Positions 1 through 10,221 of a stretch of DNA of 64,000 nucleotides are shown here, piece by piece. The first letter of the stretch is position 1, and each line of letters starts with the position of its first letter. The notes under the pieces were generated by a model, which saw only the letters and a list, made by a program, of their open reading frames with translations, did no database searches and was not told where the DNA came from. The position numbers and the translations under genes were made by a program. The DNA comes from Pelagibacterales bacterium SAG-MED15 (GTDB lineage: Bacteria; Pseudomonadota; Alphaproteobacteria; Pelagibacterales; Pelagibacteraceae): positions 1 through 64,000 of the forward strand of contig JACWDM010000002.1 in NCBI GenBank assembly GCA_014654065.1, written 5' to 3'.

Positions 1-587
1 AACTCTATTTAAAATCTTTAGAACTTGCCTCACATAAAAAATCTGAATTATATTTAGCGATTGTATCTTTTATTGAAAGCTCTTTTTTTCCGATACCTCC
101 TGATGTGATGATTGTTCCTATGGTAATGGCTAAAAAAGAAAAATTTATTAGAATTTTTTTAAATGCAACAATTTTTTCTGTTTTAGGGGGAATACTAGGT
201 TATTTTATAGGGTTTATTTTTTCAGACTTAGCAATGAGTGTTGTTGATTTTTATAATTATCAAGGCAAAGTTAATGATTTAAGGTCAAAACTAACTGAGG
301 GTAGTGGTATATATATCTGGCTCTTTACACTTTTCTTGGCTGGTTTCACTCCTTTGCCATTCAAGGTGTTTACAATAACAAGTGGATTAATTGGATTTAA
401 TATTTTTATTTTTATTTTGATTTGTTTAATTTCTAGAGGATTAAGGTTTTACTTAGTTTCTTTTTTAACATTTAAATTTGGTGGACCATTTGTTGAATTT
501 ATAGAAAAAAAAGGAACATTATGGTCTACAGTTGTTGGGCTTCTATTAATACCTTTTTTTTTGTTAATTTATTTTATTATTAAATAA
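1..587 (+). CDS. YqaA/DedA-like (SNARE-associated) membrane protein, 5' truncated by window edge
   Basis: Reading frame stays open upstream of the listed Met to base 1 (..LYLKSLELASHKKSELYLAIVSFIESSFFPIPPDVMMIVPMVMA..); ESSFFPIPPD and AGFTPLPFKVFTITSG are typical of YqaA/DedA proteins. Confidence 0.85.
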   Translation, partial: LYLKSLELASHKKSELYLAIVSFIESSFFPIPPDVMIVPMVMAKKEKFIRIFLNATIFSVLGGILGYFIGFIFSDLAMSVVDFYNYQGKVNDLRSKLTEGSGIYIWLFTLFLAGFTPLPFKVFTITSGLIGFNIFIFILICLISRGLRFYLVSFLTFKFGGPFVEFIEKKGTLWSTVVGLLLIPFFLLIYFIIK

Positions 588-588
588 G

Positions 589-1071
589 ATGAATTTTGTG
601 AATAAAAAAAACATATTAAGTTATATTTTATATTTTAGTATTTTTGCTTTACTATTTGCTTTTTATGTAGAGTTTGTTTTAGGACACCAACCTTGTAATT
701 TATGTTTGTTAGAAAGAATCCCTTATATTTTATCAATAGTAATTATAATTATCTCATTGATTTTTAAAAAACTGAAAAAAATCACTTTTATTATTCTGGG
801 AATTATCTTTTTTCTGGCTACATTGTTATCAATATATCATGTTGGTATTGAACAAGGCTTTTTTGATGAATCTTCAATATGCGAAATTACCTCAGGCCTA
901 AATATAATAGATAAAGAGCTATTATTAAAAGAATTAGAAAAAAACACTATAAGTTGTAAAAATGTTACATTTACAATATTAAGTTTTTCTCTTGCTACAA
1001 TAAATACATTTGTATCATTAATAATATCTCTTATAACAATTTGGATATTTTATATTTATGAAAAAAAGTAG
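589..1071 (+). CDS. dsbB: DsbB-like disulfide bond formation protein
   Basis: Four-TM protein with CNLCLLERIPY (CxxC) motif and a second Cys pair. Confidence 0.85.
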   Translation: MNFVNKKNILSYILYFSIFALLFAFYVEFVLGHQPCNLCLLERIPYILSIVIIIISLIFKKLKKITFIILGIIFFLATLLSIYHVGIEQGFFDESSICEITSGLNIIDKELLLKELEKNTISCKNVTFTILSFSLATINTFVSLIISLITIWIFYIYEKK

Positions 1072-1591
1072 CAAAAAAAAAATTGAGGAATTTATTAGAG
1101 TTGATCATGCTGGCGAAAGAGGCGCTATAAAAATTTACGAAGGTCAACTATTAGCTCTTAATACAGTAGTTAAAGATGATTCGATGAAAAAAATGATCGA
1201 AGAAATGAGAGAGCACGAAAGAGAACATGCAGATTATTTTGAGAAAGAGATTAAAAAAAGAGGTATACGACCTACAAAATTTTTACCTCTATGGGACTTA
1301 CTTGGAGTCGGTCTTGGTTTTGGTTCAACTATTTTGGGTAAAAAAGCTGCAATGTTGTGTACTGCCTCAGTTGAAGAAGTAATCGATGAACATTATCAAA
1401 ATCAAATTGACCAGATAGAGAGTGATGAAAAAGAATTAAAAAAAAAAATTATTAAGTTTAGAGAAGATGAACTTCATCACAAAGATATTGCATACGAGCA
1501 AGGAGCAACTAAAGAGGGAATTTACTCTTTATTTGATAAAATAATAAAAACTGGTTCAAGAATTGCAATTAATATTTCTGAGAAAATTTAA
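1058..1591 (+). CDS. coq7: COQ7-family demethoxyubiquinone hydroxylase
   Basis: DHAGERGAIKIYEGQL, EMREHEREH and ELHHKDIAYEQGA di-iron motifs. Confidence 0.93.
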   Translation: MKKSSKKKIEEFIRVDHAGERGAIKIYEGQLLALNTVVKDDSMKKMIEEMREHEREHADYFEKEIKKRGIRPTKFLPLWDLLGVGLGFGSTILGKKAAMLCTASVEEVIDEHYQNQIDQIESDEKELKKKIIKFREDELHHKDIAYEQGATKEGIYSLFDKIIKTGSRIAINISEKI

Positions 1592-2158
1592 TTAAGGTTC
1601 TAGCTCTACATCCCAATATAAATAATCAATCCAAGTCTTATGGAGAAAGTTAGGTGGAAAGTTTCTCCCATTTTTATGTAGATCTTCAGTGGTAGGTTGG
1701 TAAGGCTTTTGATTAAGAACCATACCTGATTTATGCAAAAGTCTTCCACCCTTCTTTACATTGCAGCCTGAACAGGCTGTAACAACATTATCCCAATCAG
1801 TTTTTCCACCCTTTGACCTTGGTAACAAATGGTCAAATGTTAATTCTTTTTTACTACCACAGTATTGACAGCTAAATTTATCTCTTAAAAAAACATTAAA
1901 TCTTGTAAAATTAGGATTTGATAAGGGTCTAATATAACTTTTTAAAGCAATAACACTTGGTAATTTCATGCTGAATGACGGACTATGAACGATACGATCA
2001 TAATAATTTACAATTGAGACTCTATCTAAAAAAACAGATTTAATTGAATCTTGCCAACTCCATAATGACAAAGGGTAATAACTTAGTGGTCTATAATCTG
2101 CATTTAAAACTAAAGCAGGACAGTTATCAAGAGATGTACTTTGGTTAATTATTGTCAT
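1592..2158 (-). CDS. HNH endonuclease domain protein
   Basis: CQYCG..LTFDHLLPRSKGGKTDWDNVVTACSGCN HNH/zinc motif. Confidence 0.9.
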   Translation of the reverse strand: MTIINQSTSLDNCPALVLNADYRPLSYYPLSLWSWQDSIKSVFLDRVSIVNYYDRIVHSPSFSMKLPSVIALKSYIRPLSNPNFTRFNVFLRDKFSCQYCGSKKELTFDHLLPRSKGGKTDWDNVVTACSGCNVKKGGRLLHKSGMVLNQKPYQPTTEDLHKNGRNFPPNFLHKTWIDYLYWDVELEP

Positions 2159-2221
2159 TTCAAAAGATTAACTTAAAAAAAATTAATAATCAACATTTTC
2201 AAAAAAAAATCTAAAATTTTA

Positions 2222-2878
2222 TTATAAAAATAAATTTTTTTTTATATAATTTAAAGCTAAGCTTGAAGCTTCCACAGGAATATGGTGACCACAGTTTTTT
2301 ATTATTTGCGTATTGACATCTATATTATTTCTGATCAAAAAATCTTTTGCTTCTAAAACATTTGAAACTGGTACTACCTCATCTGCGTCACCATGGACCA
2401 ATAATATATTTGGATTATTTTTTTTTCTTTGTCCTAAATCATTCTTATCAATAATCTTACCTGAGAAACCAACTATACAATTAAATTTCTCCTCGGAAAC
2501 TAAACCTAAATTTATTGCCATCATACATCCTTGACTAAAACCACTTAAAACTATTTTAGAACTTAGAATATTGTATTCTTTTATTACTTCTTGAATAAAT
2601 TTTTGAAGAATATTTTCCGCTTTTTTGGCCTCACTTAAAATATAATTTTCATCATCTTTGCTTAGATCAAACCACTGATAACCAATTGGATTGATAGTAC
2701 ATTTTTGATGTCCATTAGGGCATAGAAATATTGTATTTTTTAAAAATCTTTTCCAATTCAAGCTTAACATGCTAATGTCTAATCCATCACCTCCGTAACC
2801 GTGAAGCAAAATGACTACATTTTCAATTTTGTCAGTATTGTCAGGCTTAATAATTTTTGTATCTAGACAAAATGTCAT
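2222..2878 (-). CDS. Phospholipase/carboxylesterase family alpha/beta hydrolase
   Basis: VILLHGYGGDG, SGFSQGCMMA nucleophile elbow, HGDADEVVP and GHHIP motifs. Confidence 0.9.
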   Translation of the reverse strand: MTFCLDTKIIKPDNTDKIENVVILLHGYGGDGLDISMLSLNWKRFLKNTIFLCPNGHQKCTINPIGYQWFDLSKDDENYILSEAKKAENILQKFIQEVIKEYNILSSKIVLSGFSQGCMMAINLGLVSEEKFNCIVGFSGKIIDKNDLGQRKKNNPNILLVHGDADEVVPVSNVLEAKDFLIRNNIDVNTQIIKNCGHHIPVEASSLALNYIKKNLFL

Positions 2879-2928
2879 AATTTTATTTATTATATTTGTT
2901 TATTAAAAAAATATATATATATCAAACG

Positions 2929-3132
2929 ATGGTTTCAGAATTATTAGTAAAAATTTTTGCTATAGCACTTTTAATGGCGGTTGCGGTTGTGTTGATACTT
3001 GGAATTGGTACTTTATTCAAAGGTGGTTCAACAAGTAAGAAATACTCCAATAAACTAATGCAACTTAGAGTACTTTTACAATTTATAGCTATTATTGTTC
3101 TTGTTGGACTTGCTTATTTTTTTAAAGATTAA
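2929..3132 (+). CDS. HIG1-domain/twin transmembrane protein
   Basis: Two TMs with SNKLMQLRVLLQ motif; start probably the Met at 2929 rather than 2896. Confidence 0.75.
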   Translation: MVSELLVKIFAIALLMAVAVVLILGIGTLFKGGSTSKKYSNKLMQLRVLLQFIAIIVLVGLAYFFKD

Positions 3133-3656
3133 TTAAATTTTGAAAGCCATTTAATAAAGTTTTCATCACCAAAATCTATCGATCCAATAATTCTTGCAAA
3201 TTCATCACCTTCTTTATTTATAATCACTGAAGTAGGCAGACCTCTTAAAGTAAAAGTTTTTGCAAGCTTAATTGAATTATCAAAATACAACTCTAAATTT
3301 TTAATTTTAAGATCATCAAAAAAAATTTTAGATTTTTGTATGTCTTCCTGACCAACATTAATTGGTAATATTTTTAAGTTTTCAAAAGCTTTTAAATTTT
3401 TTAAATTATCTAAAGATGGCATTTCTTCTTTACAAGGTGCACACCAAGTAGCCCAAAAATTTATAATAACTAGTTGACCAGTAAATTCATTAAGATTAAT
3501 TGGTTTATTATCTACATCTAAAAAGGTTATATTTTTTAGTTTCTTATTTTGCTTATGGATAATCAAATTTTTAATATTTGGTTCATCCGAAAACGAAATA
3601 ACTGTTGATATTAAATAAATAACAACTAAAAAAAATTTATAGCTTAATAATTTCAT
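3129..3656 (-). CDS. TlpA-like thiol:disulfide interchange protein
   Basis: Signal peptide; INFWATWCAPCKEEMP thioredoxin motif; RGLPTSVIINKEG. Confidence 0.92.
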   Translation of the reverse strand: MKLLSYKFFLVVIYLISTVISFSDEPNIKNLIIHKQNKKLKNITFLDVDNKPINLNEFTGQLVIINFWATWCAPCKEEMPSLDNLKNLKAFENLKILPINVGQEDIQKSKIFFDDLKIKNLELYFDNSIKLAKTFTLRGLPTSVIINKEGDEFARIIGSIDFGDENFIKWLSKFN

Positions 3657-3679
3657 TCTAAAATGTATAGTTACATATC

Positions 3680-5077
3680 ATGAGTAAAAATAAAAACAAT
3701 AAACCAGTTTGGAGCAGCAGAATAAACCAAAAAAATATATCTGCGTTTCAAAAAATAGGCTCCTCTTTAAATTTTGATAAACGGCTTTTTAGAGAGGATA
3801 TATCGGCATCTATTGTTCATGTAGAAATGCTAGAAAAACAGAAAATAATAAGTTTATCTATAAAAAATAAAATTGTTTGGGGTCTTAAGAGAATTCTAAA
3901 TGAGATTATAAAAAAAAAGTTTACCTTTGATGAAAGGAATGAAGATATTCATATGAGTATTGAAAAAAGACTTTTTGAAATTTTAGGCGATGATGCAGGT
4001 TTTATTCATACAGCAAGATCTAGAAATGACCAAGTTTTAACTGATTTAAAAATTTGGTTAAAAAAATCTACAAATGAAATTATTGAGGAATTAGATATGA
4101 CTATGAAAATATTTTTAAAGTCTGCTGAGAAAAATATTGATACTATAATGCCAGGTTTCACCCATCTTAAAAATGCTCAGCCAATATCCTTTGCGCATTA
4201 TTTAAATGCATATATCGAAATGTTTTTAAGAGATAAAAAAAGATTTAAAAATAACCTAGAAAATCTTAATGAGAATCCTTTAGGTGTTGCAGCATTTTCT
4301 GGTACCTCATTTAATATTGACAGAATTTATACAACAAAAAAACTTAATTTTGAAAAACCTACACGAAATTCTATAGATACGGTTTCAGATAGAGATTTTG
4401 TTTGTGATTTTCTTTACTCTGTTTCTATTTGTTCAATTCATATATCAAGATTTTCTGAAGAATTTATAATTTGGAACTCTGACATTTTTAATTTAATTAA
4501 TTTAAATGATAAAATAGTTACTGGATCATCTATAATGCCTCAAAAGAAAAATCCTGATCCTCTTGAGTATTTAAGAGGTAAGTCAGGTATTACAATGGGA
4601 AACTTAATTTCCATGATGACAATATTAAAAGGTTTACCACTTTCTTATTTTAAAGACTTACAGGATGATAAAGAATTAATTTTTAGCTCCTTTGATCATA
4701 TTAAAAGTTGTTTACGAGTTTTAAGAGAAGTATTAACTAATTTCACTCCAAATAAAAAAAGGATGTTAAAATTAACTAAAGTTGGTCATATAACTGCAAC
4801 AGACCTTGCAGATTTTATTGTTAAAGATTTAAATTATCCTTTTAGAAAAGCATACTCTATTACTTCTAAAATAGTAAATATGGCTGAAAAAAAAGGTAAA
4901 GTGATAAACGAATTATCTTTAAAAGAAATAAGGTCTATCGACAAAAAAATAAATGAAAATGTTTTAAAGGTAATAGATACTAGAAATTCAGTAATCTCAA
5001 AAAAATCTTATGGCGGAACATCTTTTGAGAATATAAAGAAAGTGATAAAGAAATATAAAAAAGAAATAAATGGTTAA
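3680..5077 (+). CDS. argH: Argininosuccinate lyase
   Basis: GSSIMPQKKNPDPLE fumarase/ASL signature; HTARSRNDQV. Confidence 0.97.
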   Translation: MSKNKNNKPVWSSRINQKNISAFQKIGSSLNFDKRLFREDISASIVHVEMLEKQKIISLSIKNKIVWGLKRILNEIIKKKFTFDERNEDIHMSIEKRLFEILGDDAGFIHTARSRNDQVLTDLKIWLKKSTNEIIEELDMTMKIFLKSAEKNIDTIMPGFTHLKNAQPISFAHYLNAYIEMFLRDKKRFKNNLENLNENPLGVAAFSGTSFNIDRIYTTKKLNFEKPTRNSIDTVSDRDFVCDFLYSVSICSIHISRFSEEFIIWNSDIFNLINLNDKIVTGSSIMPQKKNPDPLEYLRGKSGITMGNLISMMTILKGLPLSYFKDLQDDKELIFSSFDHIKSCLRVLREVLTNFTPNKKRMLKLTKVGHITATDLADFIVKDLNYPFRKAYSITSKIVNMAEKKGKVINELSLKEIRSIDKKINENVLKVIDTRNSVISKKSYGGTSFENIKKVIKKYKKEING

Positions 5078-5189
5078 AAAAATATTAATATTACTATTCT
5101 GTACTATAATTTTTTATTCTTGTGGTAAAAAATCAGACCCAGAGTATAAAGAATCAAATATAGTAATTTTTAAATCAATAATATCGTGA
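5070..5189 (+). CDS. Small lipoprotein (LptM/YifL-like), 39 aa; not in supplied ORF track
   Basis: MVKKILILLFCTIIFYSCGKKSDPEYKESNIVIFKSIIS*: lipobox FYSC followed by CGKK, between argH and lysA with overlaps at both ends. Confidence 0.75.
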   Translation: MVKKILILLFCTIIFYSCGKKSDPEYKESNIVIFKSIIS

Positions 5190-6403
5190 TGAAATATAGA
5201 AATAATAATCTTTACGTTGAAAATATTAATATTCGATCTTTATCAAATAAGATTAGTACACCTTTTTATTGTTATTCTTTTGATAGGCTTAAAAATAATA
5301 TTAATGAGTTTAAGAAAAACTTTAGTACAATTAACCCATTAATTTGTTTTTCTGTAAAATCTAATAATAATTTAAATATTTTAAAGATAATTAAAAATTT
5401 TGGGCTTGGTGCTGATGTTGTATCTAAAGGCGAGCTTTTAAGAGCTCTTAAAGCAGGTATTAAACCACAGAAAATTGTTTTTTCTGGAGTAGGAAAGACT
5501 CCAGATGAAATAAGTTTTGCTATACAAAAAAAAATTTTATTAATTAATGCAGAATCAGAAAATGAGTTAAAAATAATTCAAAAAATTGCTTATAAAAAAA
5601 AGAAAAAAGTTAATGTTGGCTTACGACTTAATCCAAATATTGATGCAAAGACTTTAAAAAAAATCTCAACTGGAAGAAATGAAGATAAATTTGGTATTTC
5701 TGATAAGAACTTTATTAAACTTTTAAAAAAGTTTCACAATTCTAAAAATATTAATATTAAATGTTTGAGCGTGCATATAGGTAGCCAAATTTTAGATTAT
5801 CGACCATACTCAAAAATGGTTAGTGTTATTGACAGTATAATAAAAAAAACAAAATATAAATTTGATTATATTGATTTGGGTGGTGGAATGGGTATTGATT
5901 ATCACCTTAATTCTAAAAAACTGGATTATAAAAAATACAGCTTAGTTATTAAAAATTTTTTAAAAAAACATAAAGTAAAGATAATATTTGAGCCTGGTAG
6001 ATCAATTATTGGAAATACAGGATCTTTAATTTCAAAAGTTATTTATGTCAAATCATCTTTAAAAAAAAATTTTGTCATATTAGACTCAGCAATGAATGAT
6101 TTCATGAGACCTGCTTTATATGGTTCTTATCATAGAATTATTCCAGCTATCAAAAACAATAAGGTAATTAAAAAAATACATGATTTTGTTGGACCTATAT
6201 GCGAGACAACAGATAGTTTTTTAAGCTTAAAAAAATACCAAAAAGTTAATGAAAATGACGTCTTGGCAATTTGTGATACAGGTGCTTATGGCATTGTACT
6301 TGCTTCTAATTATAATTTAAGAACAAAACCTGCGGAGATAATGATTAATAAATCTAATTTTAAGGTAATTTCAAAAAAAGAAAATATTAATAAAATTGCT
6401 TAA
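5186..6403 (+). CDS. lysA: Diaminopimelate decarboxylase (start GTG 5186 or ATG 5189)
   Basis: PLP-binding CFSVKSNNN, HIGSQI, DLGGGMGIDY, EPGRSI, CDTGAYG. Confidence 0.97.
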   Translation: MMKYRNNNLYVENINIRSLSNKISTPFYCYSFDRLKNNINEFKKNFSTINPLICFSVKSNNNLNILKIIKNFGLGADVVSKGELLRALKAGIKPQKIVFSGVGKTPDEISFAIQKKILLINAESENELKIIQKIAYKKKKKVNVGLRLNPNIDAKTLKKISTGRNEDKFGISDKNFIKLLKKFHNSKNINIKCLSVHIGSQILDYRPYSKMVSVIDSIIKKTKYKFDYIDLGGGMGIDYHLNSKKLDYKKYSLVIKNFLKKHKVKIIFEPGRSIIGNTGSLISKVIYVKSSLKKNFVILDSAMNDFMRPALYGSYHRIIPAIKNNKVIKKIHDFVGPICETTDSFLSLKKYQKVNENDVLAICDTGAYGIVLASNYNLRTKPAEIMINKSNFKVISKKENINKIA

Positions 6404-6414
6404 ACTTAAAAATA

Positions 6415-7116
6415 ATGATTAGAAATTTTCTTTTCTCAATTTTTTTCTATATTGGAATTATTTTTATTTGTTTAATTTATTTACCCTCATTAGTCTTACC
6501 TTATAAAGTAACACTCACTGGAGGAAAGTTAATGGGTTACTGGGCAAAATTTTGTCTTACCTTTTTTTTATCCACAAAAATTGTGATCAAAGGTAGAGAA
6601 AATATTTTAAATAATGAAAAATTTTTTATAGCTTGCTCACATCAATCAATGTTTGAGACTTTTTTTTTACAAATAATATTTAATTCTCCCATTTTTATTT
6701 TAAAAAAAGAATTACTTAGTATTCCAATATTTGGTTGGTATCTAAAAAAAATTAAATCTATTTCAATTGATAGAAATAAAATAAGTAAAGAAAATTTAAA
6801 TTTTTATGAAAAAATAAAATTATCTTATAAAAATTCAAACCGCCCCATCATTATATTTCCTCAGGCTACAAGACTTAAACCTGAGGACAGAAGTGACTTT
6901 AAGAAAGGAGCCTCAAGAATTTACGAAATATTAAAGTTAAAATGTCAGCCTGTAGCTATTAACTCTGGAATAGTGTGGCCAAAATCTGGGCCTTTAGTTC
7001 CAAATAAAACTCTTACAATATCAATTTTAAAACCAATAAATTCTGACTTAAATTCTAAAGAGTTTCTTATTTCCCTTCAAAGAAATATCTATAAAGAGCT
7101 AGATGATCTTGGTTAA
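6415..7116 (+). CDS. plsC: 1-acyl-sn-glycerol-3-phosphate acyltransferase
   Basis: CSHQSMFET (HX4D-like), IIIFPQATR, PVAINSG motifs. Confidence 0.9.
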   Translation: MIRNFLFSIFFYIGIIFICLIYLPSLVLPYKVTLTGGKLMGYWAKFCLTFFLSTKIVIKGRENILNNEKFFIACSHQSMFETFFLQIIFNSPIFILKKELLSIPIFGWYLKKIKSISIDRNKISKENLNFYEKIKLSYKNSNRPIIIFPQATRLKPEDRSDFKKGASRIYEILKLKCQPVAINSGIVWPKSGPLVPNKTLTISILKPINSDLNSKEFLISLQRNIYKELDDLG

Positions 7117-8225
7117 CCCTTCATAGGCATTACAACATAAATACTATCAAAATCAGAAGGATCTTTTATTAAAGCAGGCGAACCTGAGTCGTTCAGAAAA
7201 ATTTCTATTTTCTCTCCATCAAGTTGAGAGGCTATCTCTATTAAGTATCTTGAATTAAAACTTATATCTAAGTCGTGATCAAACTTAACATTAAGAGTCT
7301 CTTTACCATCTCCACTACTTGCATTATTTACTGATAAATTTAATTTGTCTTTTTCAAGTTTAAATTTTACACCATCTTTTTTATCAAGAGAGACTGATGC
7401 AACTCTATCAACAGAACTTAAAAATAATTGTAAATCCAGGTCTAATTTTTTTTTATTATTTTTCGGAACTACTTGAATATAATTTGGGAATTTTCCGTCA
7501 ATTAATTTTGAGATCAAAATACTATTATCTAATTCAATTTTAATTTTTGACTTTTGAGAACAGATTTTTATATTACCGTCATAATTTTCTAATAAAGCAC
7601 AAATTTGAAAAATTGTTTTTTTAGGTATAATCATAGGTTCAAAATTAATTTTATCTTTAAGTAAAACTTTTGATATAGACATTCTGTGGCTATCTGTTGC
7701 TGCTGCGGTTAAATAAGATTTTTCATCTATATGATTTTGATGAATATAAATTCCACTCAAATAATGTCTTGTTTCATCATTTGAAATTGAAAATTTACAT
7801 TTATTTAACAGTTTTAAAAATTGTTTAGCATTTATAGCAAACTCATTTTCATCAAAATTTTCATCTGTTAATGGAAATTCAGTTGCACTTATGCAGTTAA
7901 GGTTAAAAACTGACTTTTCAGACTCAATCTGAATTTTATTTTCTGATGTAAGGTTGAAATTAATTTTTTTTCCTGCACTAAATTTTCTTATAATGTCATA
8001 TAAAGTTGAAGAAGTGGTAGTGGTTTTACCCTCCTCAATAACTTCAACGTTTTGAATTTCGGTGATAAATATTAAATCAAGATCTGTAGCTGTAATTTTA
8101 AGTTTGGAGTTATGTGCTTCTATTAAAATATTGGATAATATTGGAAGCGTACTTCTCTTTTCAATTACCCCTTGGCAAAAACTAAGTGATTGTTGTAGAT
8201 CTTTTTGATTAACACTAAATTTCAT
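7113..8225 (-). CDS. dnaN: DNA polymerase III beta sliding clamp
   Basis: Full-length beta clamp; adjacent to dnaA; C-terminal YVVMPMKG. Confidence 0.97.
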   Translation of the reverse strand: MKFSVNQKDLQQSLSFCQGVIEKRSTLPILSNILIEAHNSKLKITATDLDLIFITEIQNVEVIEEGKTTTTSSTLYDIIRKFSAGKKINFNLTSENKIQIESEKSVFNLNCISATEFPLTDENFDENEFAINAKQFLKLLNKCKFSISNDETRHYLSGIYIHQNHIDEKSYLTAAATDSHRMSISKVLLKDKINFEPMIIPKKTIFQICALLENYDGNIKICSQKSKIKIELDNSILISKLIDGKFPNYIQVVPKNNKKKLDLDLQLFLSSVDRVASVSLDKKDGVKFKLEKDKLNLSVNNASSGDGKETLNVKFDHDLDISFNSRYLIEIASQLDGEKIEIFLNDSGSPALIKDPSDFDSIYVVMPMKG

Positions 8226-9627
8226 TAGAATTATTGTATAATATTTGATTTTTCAAACTATCAATATTGGTACATAGTTCAGGATCGTTTTTCTTTAAAT
8301 TTTCAATTGTTTTAATTGAATGTATTACAGTGGTATGGTCCCTATTTGAAAATTCTCTTCCAATTTCAGGTAAAGATTTTGAGGTTAAAATTTTTGTTAA
8401 ATATATTGCTGTTTGCCTAGGCCTAACTAGATATCTAGATCTTCTAGATGAAAGCATTTCATTCTTAGAAATTTTAAAAAACTTACAAACTAAAGATTGA
8501 ATATTATCAATTGTAACTTTGTTTTCAGATAGGTTTAAAAGATCTTTTAAAACAATTTTCGTTTCAGATAAACTTGGAGTCTTATTATAAATTCTTGAAA
8601 ATGATACAATTCTATTTAAAGCGCCTACTAATTCTCTAATACTATTTTTTACCTCTAAACTTATAAATTTTTGTATTTCATCAGAAATATTAATTTGATC
8701 TGCATAATATTTTTTTAATTCATCAGTTTTAAGTTTAATTATTTTATATCTTAAATCGTAATCTGGTTGTTGAATATCAATAACTAAACCCCCAGAAAAT
8801 CTAGACTTAATTCTTTCCTGTATTCTATTAAGTTTATTAGGTGGTCTATCAGCAGAAATAATTATTTGAGATCCTTTATCTAACAATGCATTAAATGTAT
8901 GAAAAAACTCTTCCTGCATGGCTTCTTTACCGTTCATAAACTGAATATCGTCGATTAAAAATATATCTGCATTACGAAAATACTCTTTAAATTTCACCAT
9001 ATCATTTGATTTAATAGATTTTACAAACTGGTACATAAATCTTTCAGCAGAAATAAACATTACTTTATTTGTATCCTTAAGTGACAAACCTATAGAGTTT
9101 AATAAATGAGTTTTGCCCATTCCTACACCGCCGTAAATATATAATGGATTATAATGTGAAGTATTTTCTGAAACTTTTTTAGACGCTTCAAATGCAAGTT
9201 TATTACTAGAGCCTAATATAAAATTCTCAAAATTTTTATTTGGATCTATTCTATTATATTGGAAGAAAAAATCCTTGATAAAAGAAACATTATTATTTGA
9301 AGAACTAGAATTAATAATATTTTTATCGTTATCATTAATATCTTCTTTGTCATTATCAGCTATTGAAATTTCTATTCTATTAATCTCATTTCTATGAGAT
9401 TTAACTATTTGTAAAATTTGGTCTAAATACCTTGATGTAATCCAATCTCTTAGGAATCTTGTTGAAACTGATAATAATATGTAATCATTAAATTCACCTG
9501 AGAAATTAATTTTTCTTAACCAACTTTCAAATATATCCTTGCCAAATTTATTCTTCATTTCCAGCTGGATCTTTTCCCAATCTACTTTCTGAATTTCGTT
9601 TTTGTTTAATGTGTTTTTGTTTTTCAT
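8215..9627 (-). CDS. dnaA: Chromosomal replication initiator DnaA
   Basis: YIYGGVGMGKTHLL Walker A, FLIDDIQFM Walker B, NRDHTTVIHSIKTIE DnaA-box binding motif. Confidence 0.98.
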   Translation of the reverse strand: MKNKNTLNKNEIQKVDWEKIQLEMKNKFGKDIFESWLRKINFSGEFNDYILLSVSTRFLRDWITSRYLDQILQIVKSHRNEINRIEISIADNDKEDINDNDKNIINSSSSNNNVSFIKDFFFQYNRIDPNKNFENFILGSSNKLAFEASKKVSENTSHYNPLYIYGGVGMGKTHLLNSIGLSLKDTNKVMFISAERFMYQFVKSIKSNDMVKFKEYFRNADIFLIDDIQFMNGKEAMQEEFFHTFNALLDKGSQIIISADRPPNKLNRIQERIKSRFSGGLVIDIQQPDYDLRYKIIKLKTDELKKYYADQINISDEIQKFISLEVKNSIRELVGALNRIVSFSRIYNKTPSLSETKIVLKDLLNLSENKVTIDNIQSLVCKFFKISKNEMLSSRRSRYLVRPRQTAIYLTKILTSKSLPEIGREFSNRDHTTVIHSIKTIENLKKNDPELCTNIDSLKNQILYNNSNEI

Positions 9628-9911
9628 GAATTAATAATGTGAAATTCAATTAAGACCATTGAAAAATTTAATCAACAAATATTTTGCTTTTCATAAAAAT
9701 AAATAAAATCTCAGAGTGTATTTTTTATTTTTAAATTAAATTAAAAATAGAATTTTTTTTTAAACCTTTAGGTGAAATAAATTTGTAGCTAATTTTTATT
9801 TTGAAAAAATATTATAAAAAACTTGATAACTACATATAGTAAATTAAATTTTTAAAATCTTTTATTTAGTGCAAATCTTAAGTTGCAGAATAAATAACAA
9901 TTTGGAGTTGA

Positions 9912-10172
9912 TTAAAGAGAATTTATTTTTTTTGTCAGTCTTGACAGATTTCTTGTTGCGTTTCCCTTTTTGATTATACCAGTCTTAGCTATTTTCATTA
10001 ATTCTGAATTTAGCTTTGGCAAATAAGATAGGGCATCCTTTTTATTTTTCTTTTCAATTAAAGTGTTCATTTTTTTAATTGCAGTTCTAAATCTACTTTT
10101 CCGAGATTTATTTATTAGAGTTTCTCTGGTATTTTTTCGAATTGTTTTGATCGCTGATTTTGTATTGGCCAT
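9912..10172 (-). CDS. rpsT: 30S ribosomal protein S20
   Basis: MANTKSAIKTIRKN..; start taken at 10172 because the listed ORF carries 14 non-conserved residues upstream. Confidence 0.95.
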   Translation of the reverse strand: MANTKSAIKTIRKNTRETLINKSRKSRFRTAIKKMNTLIEKKNKKDALSYLPKLNSELMKIAKTGIIKKGNATRNLSRLTKKINSL

Positions 10173-10221
10173 TTTGTGAGGAGATATAGCTGCTGAATGA
10201 TGTATGGTCAACAATTTAATT

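Noticed and set aside
1592-2158. HNH endonuclease as part of a defense or mobile element
   Set aside because: Isolated between core genes with no phage, restriction or recombinase partner; likely a conserved stand-alone HNH protein.
9628-9911. AT-rich intergenic region next to dnaA as candidate oriC
   Set aside because: No convincing TTATNCACA-type DnaA boxes by eye; the only symmetric element is an all-AT ATTTTTAA/TTAAAAAT arm pair. GC-skew analysis of the full genome would be needed.
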